From assembly GCA_029821755.1 (NCBI GenBank), contig JALGSV010000019.1, positions 1-60,129 on the forward strand: a DNA stretch of 60,129 bases, read 5' to 3'. Positions within the stretch are counted from its first letter, which is position 1. Every line of letters begins with the position of its first letter. The DNA comes from Candidatus Zipacnadum vermilionense (GTDB lineage Bacteria; Armatimonadota; Zipacnadia; Zipacnadales; Zipacnadaceae). The notes beneath the pieces were generated by a model. That model was not told the origin of the DNA. It saw only the letters and a program-made list of their open reading frames with translations, and made no database searches. Below are positions 25,707-34,171 of the stretch, piece by piece. Both the position numbers and the translations under genes were made by a program.

Positions 25707-26741
25707 TCAGTGATCCGGCAGGTCGGAGAGCTCGGCCGGGAGCCAGACTCCTAGGAATTCGGTAGCAAGGTTGGCAAGGGCGACCAGGTCCCGGTAATCG
25801 GTGTGGGTCTCCAGGCGGGGCTTGTGGCCGAGAAAGGCGTAGCCCTGCTCGACCAGGCGCAGCGTGCGATTGTTACCCTCCGCAGCCAGGGCCTCCTGGG
25901 CCAGCAGCAGCGGGCGCGGCGCGAGGAGAGTGGCCAGGTCGGCCAGTTCCGCAAGCGGGAGCAGGCCGGGCGGGAAACCCTCACTCGCGCGGACGCCTCC
26001 CCGATCCCGGCCGTCGCCGGAGAACAGACGCTCGCGCAGGTCGCGGAGGTCACCACCCACCGCCACCGTCTTGACGCCGGGGTCGAGGGCGGCGGCCAGC
26101 AGGGCCACAGGAACGGTGTCGCTGAGACCCACCAGCCCCACCTGGCCGGGTGGAGTCTCGGGCAGGGCTCGGAGGTAGGCCAGGAAAACCAGGGCCTCAC
26201 GCACCACCCAGGCGGCCAGGGAATCGCCTTGGGCCTGGAGTGTGGCCTGCAACTCGACAGTGTCGTCCCGGCGCTCGTCGCAGCCCGGCAGGTCCGGGAC
26301 CAGCACCCGCAGTCCGGCCCGGCACAGGGCCACCGCGGGGGCGACGGGGCCGGTGGCTCCGGGCGGCGTCAGCTCCCCGGCCAGCTCGCTCCTTCCCATC
26401 TGGCACCCGCCCAGGAGCAGCACTGCCGGGGCGGGGCGGTCGGGGTCGCGGGGCGAGAGCTGGTAGCACGGCACGGCCAGGTCCTCGGCCACCTGTATAG
26501 CCATACGCGCCAGGACATGATCGCCCCGGTCTTCCTGCCCCAAGAGCCGGACCTCGGGGGGCGGCGTGGGGTCAGGACAGACATGCGCCAGTTGGCGCAG
26601 GGCCGCGGTCAGGCCCTCCCGCCAGGCGGCGACTTCACCGCGGTCCGCCCCCCAGAAGCTGTACCGGGGCGTCTCGCGGAACAGGCCGCGCCGCAGGTGC
26701 TCGGCCAGGGAGTAGCTGTAGGGGAAACCTACGGTCTGCAT
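25707..26741 (-). CDS. Alpha/beta hydrolase-fold protein, probably altered active site
   Basis: 344 residues. The fold is suggested by PAPAVLLLGGCQMGRSELAGE (about 115-135, oxyanion strand), GLRVLVPDLPGCDERRDD (about 160), a helix with ALVFLAYLRALP, and VGLVGLSDTVPVALLAAALDP (about 205), the usual nucleophile elbow. The elbow reads G-L-S-D-T rather than G-x-S-x-G, and I see no clear Asp/His pair in the expected places. It may therefore be an inactive or divergent esterase of the abhydrolase_7 / acetyl-esterase type. No signal peptide. It is transcribed away from the Nudix gene; the gap between them holds repeat C1. Function unknown beyond the fold. Confidence 0.65.
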   Translation of the reverse strand: MQTVGFPYSYSLAEHLRRGLFRETPRYSFWGADRGEVAAWREGLTAALRQLAHVCPDPTPPPEVRLLGQEDRGDHVLARMAIQVAEDLAVPCYQLSPRDPDRPAPAVLLLGGCQMGRSELAGELTPPGATGPVAPAVALCRAGLRVLVPDLPGCDERRDDTVELQATLQAQGDSLAAWVVREALVFLAYLRALPETPPGQVGLVGLSDTVPVALLAAALDPGVKTVAVGGDLRDLRERLFSGDGRDRGGVRASEGFPPGLLPLAELADLATLLAPRPLLLAQEALAAEGNNRTLRLVEQGYAFLGHKPRLETHTDYRDLVALANLATEFLGVWLPAELSDLPDH

Positions 26742-26857
26742 GGGGGGAGTATTCGGCCTGAGGGGGCGTTAGGCCTTCCCCGGGGGCGCTTGGTGGGTCT
26801 CGCGCGAGGGCAAATGTGCCGGGCGCCACGGGCCCGCCCCGCCGCGCGTGCCGCACG

Positions 26858-26920
26858 GCACCCCTCCCGTTCCGGGAGGGGCGATGGAGAAAGGGGGTCC
26901 GGAGATGAGAAATCGGGTTG
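26858..26920. repeat. Intergenic repeat, family C copy 1
   Basis: The unit is GGCACCCCTCCCGTTCCGGG AGGGGCGATGGAGAAAGGGGGT, then AGATGAGAAATCGGGTT. It includes the palindrome CCCCTCCCGTTCCGGGAGGGG. Related copies are at 41027-41092 and 33976-34060. This copy lies between two divergent genes, so it is 5' of both. Confidence 0.7.
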
Positions 26921-26995
26921 AGGACTCGGAAAGGGACTTGGCCCATGCACACGGAAGTGTACCGGCGCTCGGGGAGACGAAGGAGGGATTCCGTT

Positions 26996-27550
26996 TTGTC
27001 CGATAACGATAGTGAGGCTCTGCGTGAGGAGACCGTGTCCAGCGAGCGTCCATTCAAGGGGAGGCTGCTGGCCGTGCGGGTGGATGAGGTGACGCTGCCG
27101 GATGGGCGGCGGTCGCGGCGGGAGGTGGTGGAGCACGCGCCGGCTGTCGCCGCCGTGCCGCTGCTAGCGGACGGACAAGTGGCGCTGGTGCGGCAGTGGC
27201 GGCATGCGACGGGGCAGGCGCTGCTGGAGATTCCGGCCGGGCTGATGGAGCCCGGCGAAACGCCGGAGGAGTGCGCAGCACGGGAGCTGGCCGAGGAAAT
27301 CGGCTACCGGCCGGGCAAGCTGACACTGCTGTTCTCCGTGTACCTGGCGCCGGGGTATTCGGAGGAGATGATTCATATCTTCCTGGCGGAAGACCTGGTT
27401 CCGGCGCAGGCGGAGGCGGATGAGGACGAGAATCTGCGGGTGGTGACGATGCCGCTGACCGAAGCGGTGGCGAAGGTGCGGGCAGGGGAGGTGCGGGACG
27501 CCAAGACGGTGGCGGGGTTGCTGGCGGCGATTGGCAGGAGAGGCGAGTAA
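26996..27550 (+). CDS. Nudix hydrolase, ADP-ribose pyrophosphatase type
   Basis: 184 residues from TTG 26996. This start is chosen because AAGGAGGG ends eight bases before it; the upstream ATG at 26945 has no comparable site and lies just beyond repeat C1. The Nudix box is complete: G-LMEPG-E-TPEECAA-RE-LAEE-IG (about residues 81-103). The N-terminal strands (FKGRLLAVRVDEVTLPDG, VVEHAPAVAAVPLLADGQVALVRQWRH) and the PAG before the box mark the ADP-ribose pyrophosphatase branch, which hydrolyses ADP-ribose to AMP and ribose 5-phosphate with Mg2+. It is cytoplasmic. The next gene starts 58 bases downstream on the same strand, so co-transcription is likely. Confidence 0.9.
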   Translation: MSDNDSEALREETVSSERPFKGRLLAVRVDEVTLPDGRRSRREVVEHAPAVAAVPLLADGQVALVRQWRHATGQALLEIPAGLMEPGETPEECAARELAEEIGYRPGKLTLLFSVYLAPGYSEEMIHIFLAEDLVPAQAEADEDENLRVVTMPLTEAVAKVRAGEVRDAKTVAGLLAAIGRRGE

Positions 27551-27607
27551 GGGGAGAGGATCCATGAATTGGGGAGGCGGCGCGAAGGCCGCGGAGGGTG
27601 GATGGGC

Positions 27608-29581
27608 ATGATTAGCTTTGACCAGGAGACCTGCAGTGATCTGGAGGCGGGGTTGGCGCGGGAGTGGCTGGAGACCGATGGCTTGGGGGGATTCGCCTCC
27701 AGCACCCTCGCCGGGATCAATACGCGGCGGTATCATGGGCTACTGGTGGCGGCTACCCAGCCGCCGGTGGGGAGGCGGGTTCTGCTCAGCCGGCTGGAGG
27801 AGCGGGTGCGCTACGGGGCGGAGCAGACGCCGCTGTCGGCGAACCTGTACCCCGGTACGGTGCAGCCGGACGGCTACCGGCATCTGCGGGAGTTCCGGCT
27901 GGATCCCTGGCCGGTGATGACCTACGAGCATGATGCCTGGAGGCTGGAGAAGGCCGTGTTCATGCCGCATGAGCGGCCGGCGACGGTGGTGCGCTATACG
28001 TTGGAATCGGCGCCGGGACCGGTGTGGCTGACGCTACGGCCGCTGTTTGCTTGTCGCGACTACCACCACCTGGCGCGGTCGAGTGCGGCTTTCGACACTA
28101 TGCTGCACCAGAGCCGGGACAGCTTCACGCTGCAGCCGTGGGACATGGAGTCGCGAGTGACCGTCCACCATGTGGGCGGGGAGCTGTGGCCGGATGGGCT
28201 GTGGTACTACAACTTCTTCTACCCCCGGGAGGCCGAGCGGGGGCTGGACAGCACGGAGGACCTGTACAGCCCCGGGGAGATTGCCTTCCTGCTCAGTCCC
28301 GGCGAGAGCATACACCTGATCGCTTCGACTGACCCCGAGCTGGAGCCGGAGCCGGAGCGCTGGGCCGAGGAGGAGCGGGCGCGGCGGGAGCAGGTGGCGG
28401 CGCGGGCCTCCGCGACGGACCCCACAGCGCGGCAACTGAGCCGGGCGGCGGATCAGTTCGTGGTGCGGCGCACCGTCAAGGAGCACGACCTGCAGAGCTT
28501 GATGGCCGGCTACCCGTGGTTCACCGACTGGGGCCGAGACGCAATGATCGCCTGCAGCGGCTTAGCGGGCATCCCCGGTTGGCGGGAGCAGGTGCGGGTG
28601 ATCCTGCGCACCTGGGCTGCGTACCTGCGCAACGGACTGCTGCCCAATACCTTCGACGACAGCGGGCACGGAGCGGCGTACAACACGGTGGATGCCTCGC
28701 TGTGGTTCGTGCACGTGGTGCACAACCTGGCGCAGGCCGGGAAGGACCTCGAGAGCGCGGCAACGATGTACGACGCGGTGCTGGAGATCATAGACGCCTA
28801 CCGGCACGGCACCGACCACGACATCGGGATGGACGAGGATGGCCTGGTGCGGGCGGGATCGGCCGAGACGCAGCTCACCTGGATGGACGCCAAGTTCGGT
28901 GACGAGGTGTTCACGCCGCGACACGGGAAGGCGGTGGAGATCAACGCGCTGTGGTACAACGCGCTGCGGACGGGGCAGTACCTGGCGGAGCGGCTGGACA
29001 CGGCGGAGCGGGCCCAGGAGTTGGGCGCTCTGGCGGACCTGACCCGCAAGAGCTTCCGGGAGAAGTTCTGGTGCGCGGAGCGAGGCTGGTGCTATGATTG
29101 TCTGACGGAGAACGGCCCCGACGCGTCGCTGCGGCCCAATCAGCTCATCGCCGTGTCGCTGCCGCATACAGTGGTCACGCGCGGGCAGGCCGGGAGCCTG
29201 TTCCGGGCGGTGACGGAGCACCTGCTGACGCCATACGGGCTGCGGACGCTGGCACCCGGGGAGCCGGACTACCGGGGGCAGTATGAGGGCGACCAGTATG
29301 CGCGCGACTCGGCCTACCACCAGGGCACGGTCTGGCCGTGGCTGTTCGGGCCGTACTTGCACTCGTATTTCTGGCTCAATGGCGTGGGAACCAACTCGCG
29401 CCGGTACGCGCGAGGGCTGCTGGAACCGCTCCTCGACCACCTGCGCACGGCGGGGTTGGGGAGCATCTCCGAGGTCTTCGACGGCGATTCGCCGCATCAT
29501 CCTCGCGGGTGCATCGCCCAGGCCTGGAGCGTATGCCAGGCCCTGGGTGTCTGGGTGCAGTACCATCTGGGGGAGGCCTAG
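27608..29581 (+). CDS. Glycogen debranching-type amylo-alpha-1,6-glucosidase
   Basis: 657 residues. ATG 27608 is preferred (GGAGGG nine bases upstream); ATG 27602 is an alternative. N-terminal GDE domain (about 1-280): EWLETDGLGGFASSTLAGINTRRYHGLLVAA is its signature. C-terminal (alpha/alpha)6 barrel (about 290-655): AGYPWFTDWGRDAMIACSGL (about 303) holds a catalytic acid region; NTFDDSGHGAAYNTVDASLWFV, GLVRAGSAETQLTWMDAKFGD and YHQGTVWPWLFGPY are conserved. The enzyme releases glucose from alpha-1,6 branch points of glycogen or related glucans. It has full family length. The next gene (ComF) begins seven bases after the stop. Confidence 0.93.
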   Translation: MISFDQETCSDLEAGLAREWLETDGLGGFASSTLAGINTRRYHGLLVAATQPPVGRRVLLSRLEERVRYGAEQTPLSANLYPGTVQPDGYRHLREFRLDPWPVMTYEHDAWRLEKAVFMPHERPATVVRYTLESAPGPVWLTLRPLFACRDYHHLARSSAAFDTMLHQSRDSFTLQPWDMESRVTVHHVGGELWPDGLWYYNFFYPREAERGLDSTEDLYSPGEIAFLLSPGESIHLIASTDPELEPEPERWAEEERARREQVAARASATDPTARQLSRAADQFVVRRTVKEHDLQSLMAGYPWFTDWGRDAMIACSGLAGIPGWREQVRVILRTWAAYLRNGLLPNTFDDSGHGAAYNTVDASLWFVHVVHNLAQAGKDLESAATMYDAVLEIIDAYRHGTDHDIGMDEDGLVRAGSAETQLTWMDAKFGDEVFTPRHGKAVEINALWYNALRTGQYLAERLDTAERAQELGALADLTRKSFREKFWCAERGWCYDCLTENGPDASLRPNQLIAVSLPHTVVTRGQAGSLFRAVTEHLLTPYGLRTLAPGEPDYRGQYEGDQYARDSAYHQGTVWPWLFGPYLHSYFWLNGVGTNSRRYARGLLEPLLDHLRTAGLGSISEVFDGDSPHHPRGCIAQAWSVCQALGVWVQYHLGEA

Positions 29582-29587
29582 AGTCGG

Positions 29588-30382
29588 GTGGAATTGCGTC
29601 TGATCTGGCATGAGATTAGCGAGTTGCTTTACCCCCCACGCTGTGCGGTGTGTGAGCGGATGGGGGAGGAGGCCTTCTGCCCGGCGTGCCTGGCGCAGGT
29701 GGAGTACCTGCGGTCGCCCTACTGCCGCCGGTGCGGGCGTCCGCTGATGCCGACGGCCGAAGCGCACGTACTGTGCGGAGAGTGCCGCAAGCAGCCGGGG
29801 GAACTGGCCGGGGCGCGGGCCGTGGGGGTGCATACGGGAGTGCTACGGCGAGCGGTGCTGCAAATGAAGTTTAGGCGGCGGCGGGGTCTGGTCGAACCGC
29901 TGGGCAGGCTGCTGGCAGCGCGCCTGGCCGCGGAGCCGGAGCAGCCGGAGCCGCTGGACCTGGGAGCGGTGCGGGCGATCCTGCCGGTGGCGCTGCACCC
30001 GCGGCGGAGGGCCTGGCGGGGCTTTGACCAAGCGGTGTTGCTAGCCCGGGCGACAGGTCGGCAGGCGGATCTAGAGTGCTGGGAAGGGGTACTGGAGCGC
30101 ATCAAGAACACGGACCAGCAGATCGGCCTGAGCGTGGAGGAGCGGCGGGCCAACTTGACTCGAGCCTTTCGGGTCGCGGATCGGCGCCGGGTGGAGGGCG
30201 GGGTATTCCTGTTGATTGACGACGTGTACACCACCGGGGCCACCTTGCAGGAGGCGGCCAGGGCGGTGGTGCGGGGCGGCGCCCAGGCGGTGTACGGCCT
30301 AACCCTGACCCGCGCGCAGCCGGTGTGGCAGTTGGGGAGGGCAGTGACGCTGGGGGATGAGGCGGACGAGGAGGCGAGCTGA
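29588..30382 (+). CDS. comF: ComF family phosphoribosyltransferase
   Basis: 264 residues from GTG 29588, six bases after the previous stop. N-terminal double zinc finger: LYPPRCAVCERMG, FCPACLAQV, YCRRCGRPL and LCGECRK (about residues 15-65). C-terminal PRTase domain with PRPP-binding loop VFLLIDDVYTTGATLQEAARA (about 210-230) and ILPVALHPRRRAWRGFDQAVLLARA (about 137-160). ComF is required for DNA uptake in naturally competent bacteria; the biochemical substrate is not settled. In other bacteria homologs are kept without competence. No other competence gene lies nearby, so a competence role is not shown here. Confidence 0.9.
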   Translation: MELRLIWHEISELLYPPRCAVCERMGEEAFCPACLAQVEYLRSPYCRRCGRPLMPTAEAHVLCGECRKQPGELAGARAVGVHTGVLRRAVLQMKFRRRRGLVEPLGRLLAARLAAEPEQPEPLDLGAVRAILPVALHPRRRAWRGFDQAVLLARATGRQADLECWEGVLERIKNTDQQIGLSVEERRANLTRAFRVADRRRVEGGVFLLIDDVYTTGATLQEAARAVVRGGAQAVYGLTLTRAQPVWQLGRAVTLGDEADEEAS

Positions 30383-30405
30383 TCGCTCCGACGCGGAGGT
30401 AACCC

Positions 30406-30672
30406 ATGTGCACCGTATCGCCACCAATCATGGCCGAGGTCGCGATCTACCCCCTCCGGGAGCCGGAGGTAGGGCCGTTCCTGCTGGAGTTTGTCGAGCG
30501 GTTGCGGCGGCCAGGGCTGCGCGTGGAGCCGGGGCCAATGAGCACACTGGTGGTCGGCGAGGCGCACGAGGTCTTTGCCGCGCTGGAGGAAGCTTTCGCT
30601 TGGGCCGGCGAGGAGCGGCAAGTAGTCCTGCGCATGACCATGACCGGAGGAGCGTCGGCGCCGGTCCCGTGA
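30406..30672 (+). CDS. Thiamine-binding protein (MTH1187/YkoF-like)
   Basis: 88 residues; ATG 30406 follows GGAGGTAACCC. Visible features match the small ferredoxin-like-fold family (PF01910-type, often called DUF77): MAEVAIYPLREPEVGPFLLEFVERL (about 9-33), GLRVEPGPMSTLVVGEAHEVFAALEEAF (about 37-64) and RQVVLRMTMTGG near the end. Members bind thiamine or hydroxymethylpyrimidine-like ligands and form tetramers. The gene comes 23 bases after comF and probably shares its transcript. No thiamine genes are present in the window, so the ligand is inferred from family. Confidence 0.82.
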   Translation: MCTVSPPIMAEVAIYPLREPEVGPFLLEFVERLRRPGLRVEPGPMSTLVVGEAHEVFAALEEAFAWAGEERQVVLRMTMTGGASAPVP

Positions 30673-30998
30673 GTCTGCAGGGCCTGCCCGGCGACGGCAG
30701 AGGGCGCTCCGGTTTTTTGCCGGCGCTCAGGAGGAATCCTTTGTCATCATGTCGAACTGCCCTTGTGAACAGTGGTCTGTTCGTCGTCGTCTCCATGATA
30801 TGCGGAAGCAAGGACGTGCTTCGCCGAAGTTTGGTGTATGCTCACCGCAGCTCAGTTCGCTTGATACAACGGAAGGGAGGCGTTGCCCGAGCGATAGAGT
30901 TCATTCCCCCCATCGCTTAGCAAGCGTTTTGCCCACACACAGAATGACAGAATGACGCCGGGCGTGACTGTGCGCCCGGTGAGGAAGGGAGTTAGACT
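30673..30998. other. Intergenic region with a hairpin just before the next Shine-Dalgarno site
   Basis: 326 bases without a credible gene. GGGCGCTCCGGTTTTTTG near 30702-30719 could be a weak terminator for the comF transcript. A 7-bp perfect stem, CCGGGCG (30959-30965) / CGCCCGG (30974-30980), sits immediately before the GAGGAAGGGAG ribosome binding site of the gene at 30999 and may affect its translation. An AGGAGGAATCC motif at 30730-30740 precedes only a short unremarkable frame. Confidence 0.4.
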
Positions 30999-31835
30999 AT
31001 GCGCAAATGTCTGCTACTTGTACTGATTCTGCTGGTGCCCCTGGTGGCAGCAGCGGTGGCGTCGGCCCAGACCGGCACCCCCAACGTGCCCTCGGCCCTG
31101 ACCTGGCAAGGGGACACGCTCTGGCAGGTGGAGGCGCGGTGCTTCAGGGGAGGTAACGACACCCTGTCCGCCGGGGCAGTCACCCCGCTGGATGATCGCA
31201 CCGACCTGACCATCTGGTATACCCATTTCGACGGTGATTCGTACAGCGCAGTCGCGGGAGCTCTGCGGAACTCGCGATGGAGCAGCCTGTCCTTCGCGCT
31301 CAAGCAAGAGCTGAGGGACGAGGAAATCGACGCCAAGGTGTCGCTGGTTCCTAGCTTGGACTGGTGCCTACAGAGGCCGCGCGGGGTGAACGCAGCGACC
31401 GGGGCTTCCGCCGAGATGAAACGGATGATCCCGGGACTGGCGGTGCCGGTGGAGTGGGCCGGGCGAGAGGGCACCGTTTCCCTGTGTCCCCGCCTGATCT
31501 TCTTCGATAAGAACCTCTCGACCAGCACGGGCGGGACGATCCGCGGCTTCGGTACCGTCTTCGCGGTCAGCGGTGGTGTGCGCCACCCGATGGGGCGCGG
31601 CGACGTCGTCGGTGATGTGGCCTGGCCCTTCGGCGGGGAAAATGCCGTCAACGAGAACAGCGGGGTCGTGGACCGACAGGTAGTGTGGAGCGCCGGCTAC
31701 GAGGTCCCCGTGGGCGACAACACGGTGCTGAGCGTCTACGCCACGAATGCGGCCGGGCCCAGCGTGGCGACCTCGATCATCAGCGCGCCCGGCAATGGGA
31801 TTGGCTGCGGCGTGAAGCTCGGCCATACCTTCTAA
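30999..31835 (+). CDS. Secreted, possibly outer-membrane barrel protein
   Basis: 278 residues with signal peptide MRKCLLLVLILLVPLVAAAVASAQ. The start follows GAGGAAGGGAGTTAGACT. The mature protein shows alternating hydrophobic and polar residues (RTDLTIWYTHFDGDS, WSSLSFALKQEL, VVWSAGYEVPVGDNTVLSVYA) and ends in GCGVKLGHTF. A terminal Phe after an amphipathic strand is the usual signature of outer-membrane beta barrels. I cannot place it in a family. The VWA lipoprotein gene begins 28 bases downstream, and a strong terminator follows that gene, so the two form one unit. Role unknown. Confidence 0.65.
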   Translation: MRKCLLLVLILLVPLVAAAVASAQTGTPNVPSALTWQGDTLWQVEARCFRGGNDTLSAGAVTPLDDRTDLTIWYTHFDGDSYSAVAGALRNSRWSSLSFALKQELRDEEIDAKVSLVPSLDWCLQRPRGVNAATGASAEMKRMIPGLAVPVEWAGREGTVSLCPRLIFFDKNLSTSTGGTIRGFGTVFAVSGGVRHPMGRGDVVGDVAWPFGGENAVNENSGVVDRQVVWSAGYEVPVGDNTVLSVYATNAAGPSVATSIISAPGNGIGCGVKLGHTF

Positions 31836-31863
31836 GGACCGGCGAAAGGAGAGAGTGCGGAAA

Positions 31864-32973
31864 ATGCGGTTACTATCGAGTTATTTGACGCTTCTGGCGC
31901 TCGTCGCAGCGCTGGCCCTGGTACTGGCCGGCTGTGGCGGCGGCTTTGCCCCGACTTTGCCCTCGCCCAACGAGGGCGAGGATGGTGACACAGCGATGAG
32001 TACGGTTACCCCCGCTCAGGGGGGTGTGGACTCGCTGCCCTCGGACCTGACGAAGTCCAACTTCACGGTGACGCTGGACGCTGCGGACGCTCCGGTGCGG
32101 AGCGCTGTCTATGGCGCTTCCGCCACCACCCTGGCGCTGGCCTTCATCGTCGACAGCACCGGATCGATGGGCGGAGAGATCGCGGGGGTACTGAGCAGCA
32201 TCCAGGCCTTCGCGGATTCGTTCACCGGCAAGACGATTACCTGGACGGGTAACGAGTATGGCGATGGGACTCCCGCGGACGGTCTCAATGAGTGGGACTT
32301 CTTTGGGGATGAAGACCAGCGCACGATGTTCCCGCTGGGCACCGATCTGGCGGCCTTCAAGGACTGGATCGGGACCCTCAGCCCCCGCGGCGGCGGGGAC
32401 GGTCCGGAGAATCCATTGAAGGCGCTGATGGAGGCCAAGCAGACGTTGATCTGGCCGCTGGGCGCGGCGCGGCACTTCATCGTGCTGACGGACATCGGTG
32501 GGCATGAGCGCACGGACGGCTCGACGAGCACGCGGCCAGACGACGCGCCCTTCAGTCCCTACATGGGGGCCGAGGTACTGGCGGCTTTCCGCGGCTGGGC
32601 GACCGTGCACTGTGTGAGCCCGGACTACGACTACGCCTGGGTCCCGGAAGCTGACGCCGCCGCGGTTCGCCCGCAGAGCAACAGCCCGGCCCACCCCGAG
32701 GTATGGGTGGACGGTCGCGGGTGGGACGTACGGGAGCTGGCCGATGGCGGCCCGGCGGAGCACCGTACACACACCGGCACGGGCGGGAAGTGGACCGAGA
32801 TGCCGAGAGGCGGAAGTGTGGATCTGACCACGCTGGGTATCAAGGAGACTATCGACAGCTCCTATACCATCGTGTATGAGCGTCCCTCGAGCCTGGCGTC
32901 GGCCCATGTGATCATCACGGCCACATACGGCAGTGAGACCGTCGTCTTCGACCTGGGGATCGTGACGTTCTAG
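31864..32973 (+). CDS. von Willebrand factor A (VWA) domain lipoprotein
   Basis: 369 residues from ATG 31864, ten bases after AAGGAGAG; GTG 31855 is too close to that site. The signal MRLLSSYLTLLALVAALALVLAGCGGG ends in the lipobox LAGC. The VWA domain starts near residue 95: LALAFIVDSTGSMGGEIAGVLSS carries the MIDAS motif D-S-T-G-S-M. RHFIVLTDIGGHERTDGS supplies the later MIDAS Asp, and GGGDGPENPLKALMEAK the loop between. Such domains bind protein ligands through a divalent metal. It is probably anchored to a membrane with the domain outside the cytoplasm. A perfect terminator lies 28 bases after the stop. Confidence 0.86.
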   Translation: MRLLSSYLTLLALVAALALVLAGCGGGFAPTLPSPNEGEDGDTAMSTVTPAQGGVDSLPSDLTKSNFTVTLDAADAPVRSAVYGASATTLALAFIVDSTGSMGGEIAGVLSSIQAFADSFTGKTITWTGNEYGDGTPADGLNEWDFFGDEDQRTMFPLGTDLAAFKDWIGTLSPRGGGDGPENPLKALMEAKQTLIWPLGAARHFIVLTDIGGHERTDGSTSTRPDDAPFSPYMGAEVLAAFRGWATVHCVSPDYDYAWVPEADAAAVRPQSNSPAHPEVWVDGRGWDVRELADGGPAEHRTHTGTGGKWTEMPRGGSVDLTTLGIKETIDSSYTIVYERPSSLASAHVIITATYGSETVVFDLGIVTF

Positions 32974-33000
32974 GCGTGAGACGAAGGTAGAGGCAGTGTA

Positions 33001-33026
33001 GGGCCCGGCTTCGGCCGGGCCCTTTT
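33001..33026 (+). terminator. Intrinsic terminator
   Basis: GGGCCCGGC, the stable tetraloop TTCG, GCCGGGCCC, then TTTT: a perfect 9-bp GC stem followed by a T-run. It ends the transcript of the genes at 30999-32973. Confidence 0.9.
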
Positions 33027-33084
33027 GCTGGCGGGGGAGGGTGTGGGAGGTTCCCCTGCCCAGGACGCGGAAAAGGTGGCTGTC

Positions 33085-33852
33085 ATGCCTCGACTACGGC
33101 GCTTCGCGGCCGTTCTCGGAGTCGCCCTGGCGGTGCTTGCCGCCGGGGCGGTCGGTGCTGCGCCGGGCGACACCAAGGCCCACTCGCCGGCAGGGGCTGC
33201 GGCTCCCACGTCCCTCTCTTCCGCTCCTCCCACTTCCGCCCAGATCCGCCAGGCCGCCGAGGCGGTGCTCAGCCAGGGGAAGTATCGCCGCCGGCCGAAC
33301 CAGGTGGAGCAGTGGCTGCGGAAGTGGCTGGAGGCTGCGGGGCGGGCGTTCGTGGAATGGCTAGACCGCCTGGGGGCGAGCAAGGCCATGGCGAAGGGGA
33401 CCAACGCCGTGTTCTATGCGCTGGTCGGCGGGGTGGTGCTGGGGGCGCTGGTGATCTTGGTCAGGTTCCTGCTAGGGCGCCGCCGGGGGCCGCCGAGGGG
33501 GCAACCGGCGCCGAAATCGCAAGGCTCCCGGCGGGTGGCTTCGCCCGGGGACCTGCAAAGCCAGGCGGCAGCGCTGGCGGCGCGGGGGGAGTATGGCCCG
33601 GCGCTGCGTCTGCTGCAGCAGGCGAGCCTGCTAGCGCTGGATCGTCGGAGCTTGCTGGCAGTGCGTCGCAGCGCCACCAACGGGGAGTACCTGCGGCAGT
33701 TGCGCGCGCATCCCGAGCCGCGGGCGCTGCTGGGGGAGTTGCTGGCGCTGGTGGAGGTCTACCAATACGGCGGGCAGGCGCTGGAGGAGGGGCAGTACCG
33801 GCGCGGGGAGGCGGCGGCGGCGGCGCTGCTACGGGAGGGGAAGGGGGCATGA
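33085..33852 (+). CDS. DUF4129-type membrane protein
   Basis: 255 residues from ATG 33085, which places MPRLRRFAAVLGVALAVLAAGAVGA as a signal peptide. A helical periplasmic part (about 55-105) is followed by one membrane segment, FYALVGGVVLGALVILVRFLLG (about 112-133), and a cytoplasmic C-terminal domain. That domain has AALAARGEYGPALRLLQQASLLALDRRSLLAV and EVYQYGGQALEEGQYRRGEAAAA, the pattern of DUF4129. The family nearly always occurs with MoxR, DUF58 and DUF4350 genes, as it does here, though 319 bases of repeats separate it from the DUF4350 gene. The set is thought to support envelope or metal-chaperone functions. The exact role is not known. Confidence 0.8.
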   Translation: MPRLRRFAAVLGVALAVLAAGAVGAAPGDTKAHSPAGAAAPTSLSSAPPTSAQIRQAAEAVLSQGKYRRRPNQVEQWLRKWLEAAGRAFVEWLDRLGASKAMAKGTNAVFYALVGGVVLGALVILVRFLLGRRRGPPRGQPAPKSQGSRRVASPGDLQSQAAALAARGEYGPALRLLQQASLLALDRRSLLAVRRSATNGEYLRQLRAHPEPRALLGELLALVEVYQYGGQALEEGQYRRGEAAAAALLREGKGA

Positions 33853-33975
33853 GGGGCATGACGTCCGCTTTACACACGTCTTGCGCTGCGGGGAAAGGGG
33901 AGATCGGGTCAACGGCAAGAGGAAATCGGGTTCCAGGGCGCGGCCACAGCCCCTACCCCGCCGGCGCGGACGCCG

Positions 33976-34149
33976 GCACTCCTCCCCTGCGGGGAGGGGC
34001 GATGGAGAGATGGGGTCTTGGTGAAGGGGAACCGGGTCTCGGAGATCGGGAAGGGGATCCGGGGATGAGATCGGTCCCACCCGAACGGTGGTCGGGCGCG
34101 GGCGGATGTTGCGCGGGGTACAGCCCCCGCGAAACATTCGCCCCTACGG
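33976..34149. repeat. Back-to-back intergenic repeats of families C and B
   Basis: A diverged family C copy (33976-34060: CTCCTCCCCTGCGGGGAGGGGCGATG in separate halves, then GATCGGG motifs) is followed by a family B copy (34099-34149: GGCGGATGTTGCGCGGGGTA, then CCGCGAAACATTCGCCCCTA). Together with 33853-33975, which holds only GGAAATCGGGTT-like fragments, they fill the 319 bases between two genes of the same functional set. The family B copy ends 22 bases before the DUF4350 start codon. Confidence 0.7.
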
Positions 34150-34171
34150 AGCGGCGGGAGGCGAGTTCAGC

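Noticed and set aside
26945-26947. ATG as start of the Nudix hydrolase
   Set aside because: TTG 26996 has a strong AAGGAGGG at eight bases, while the ATG has no clear site and adds a basic stretch not usual for the family.
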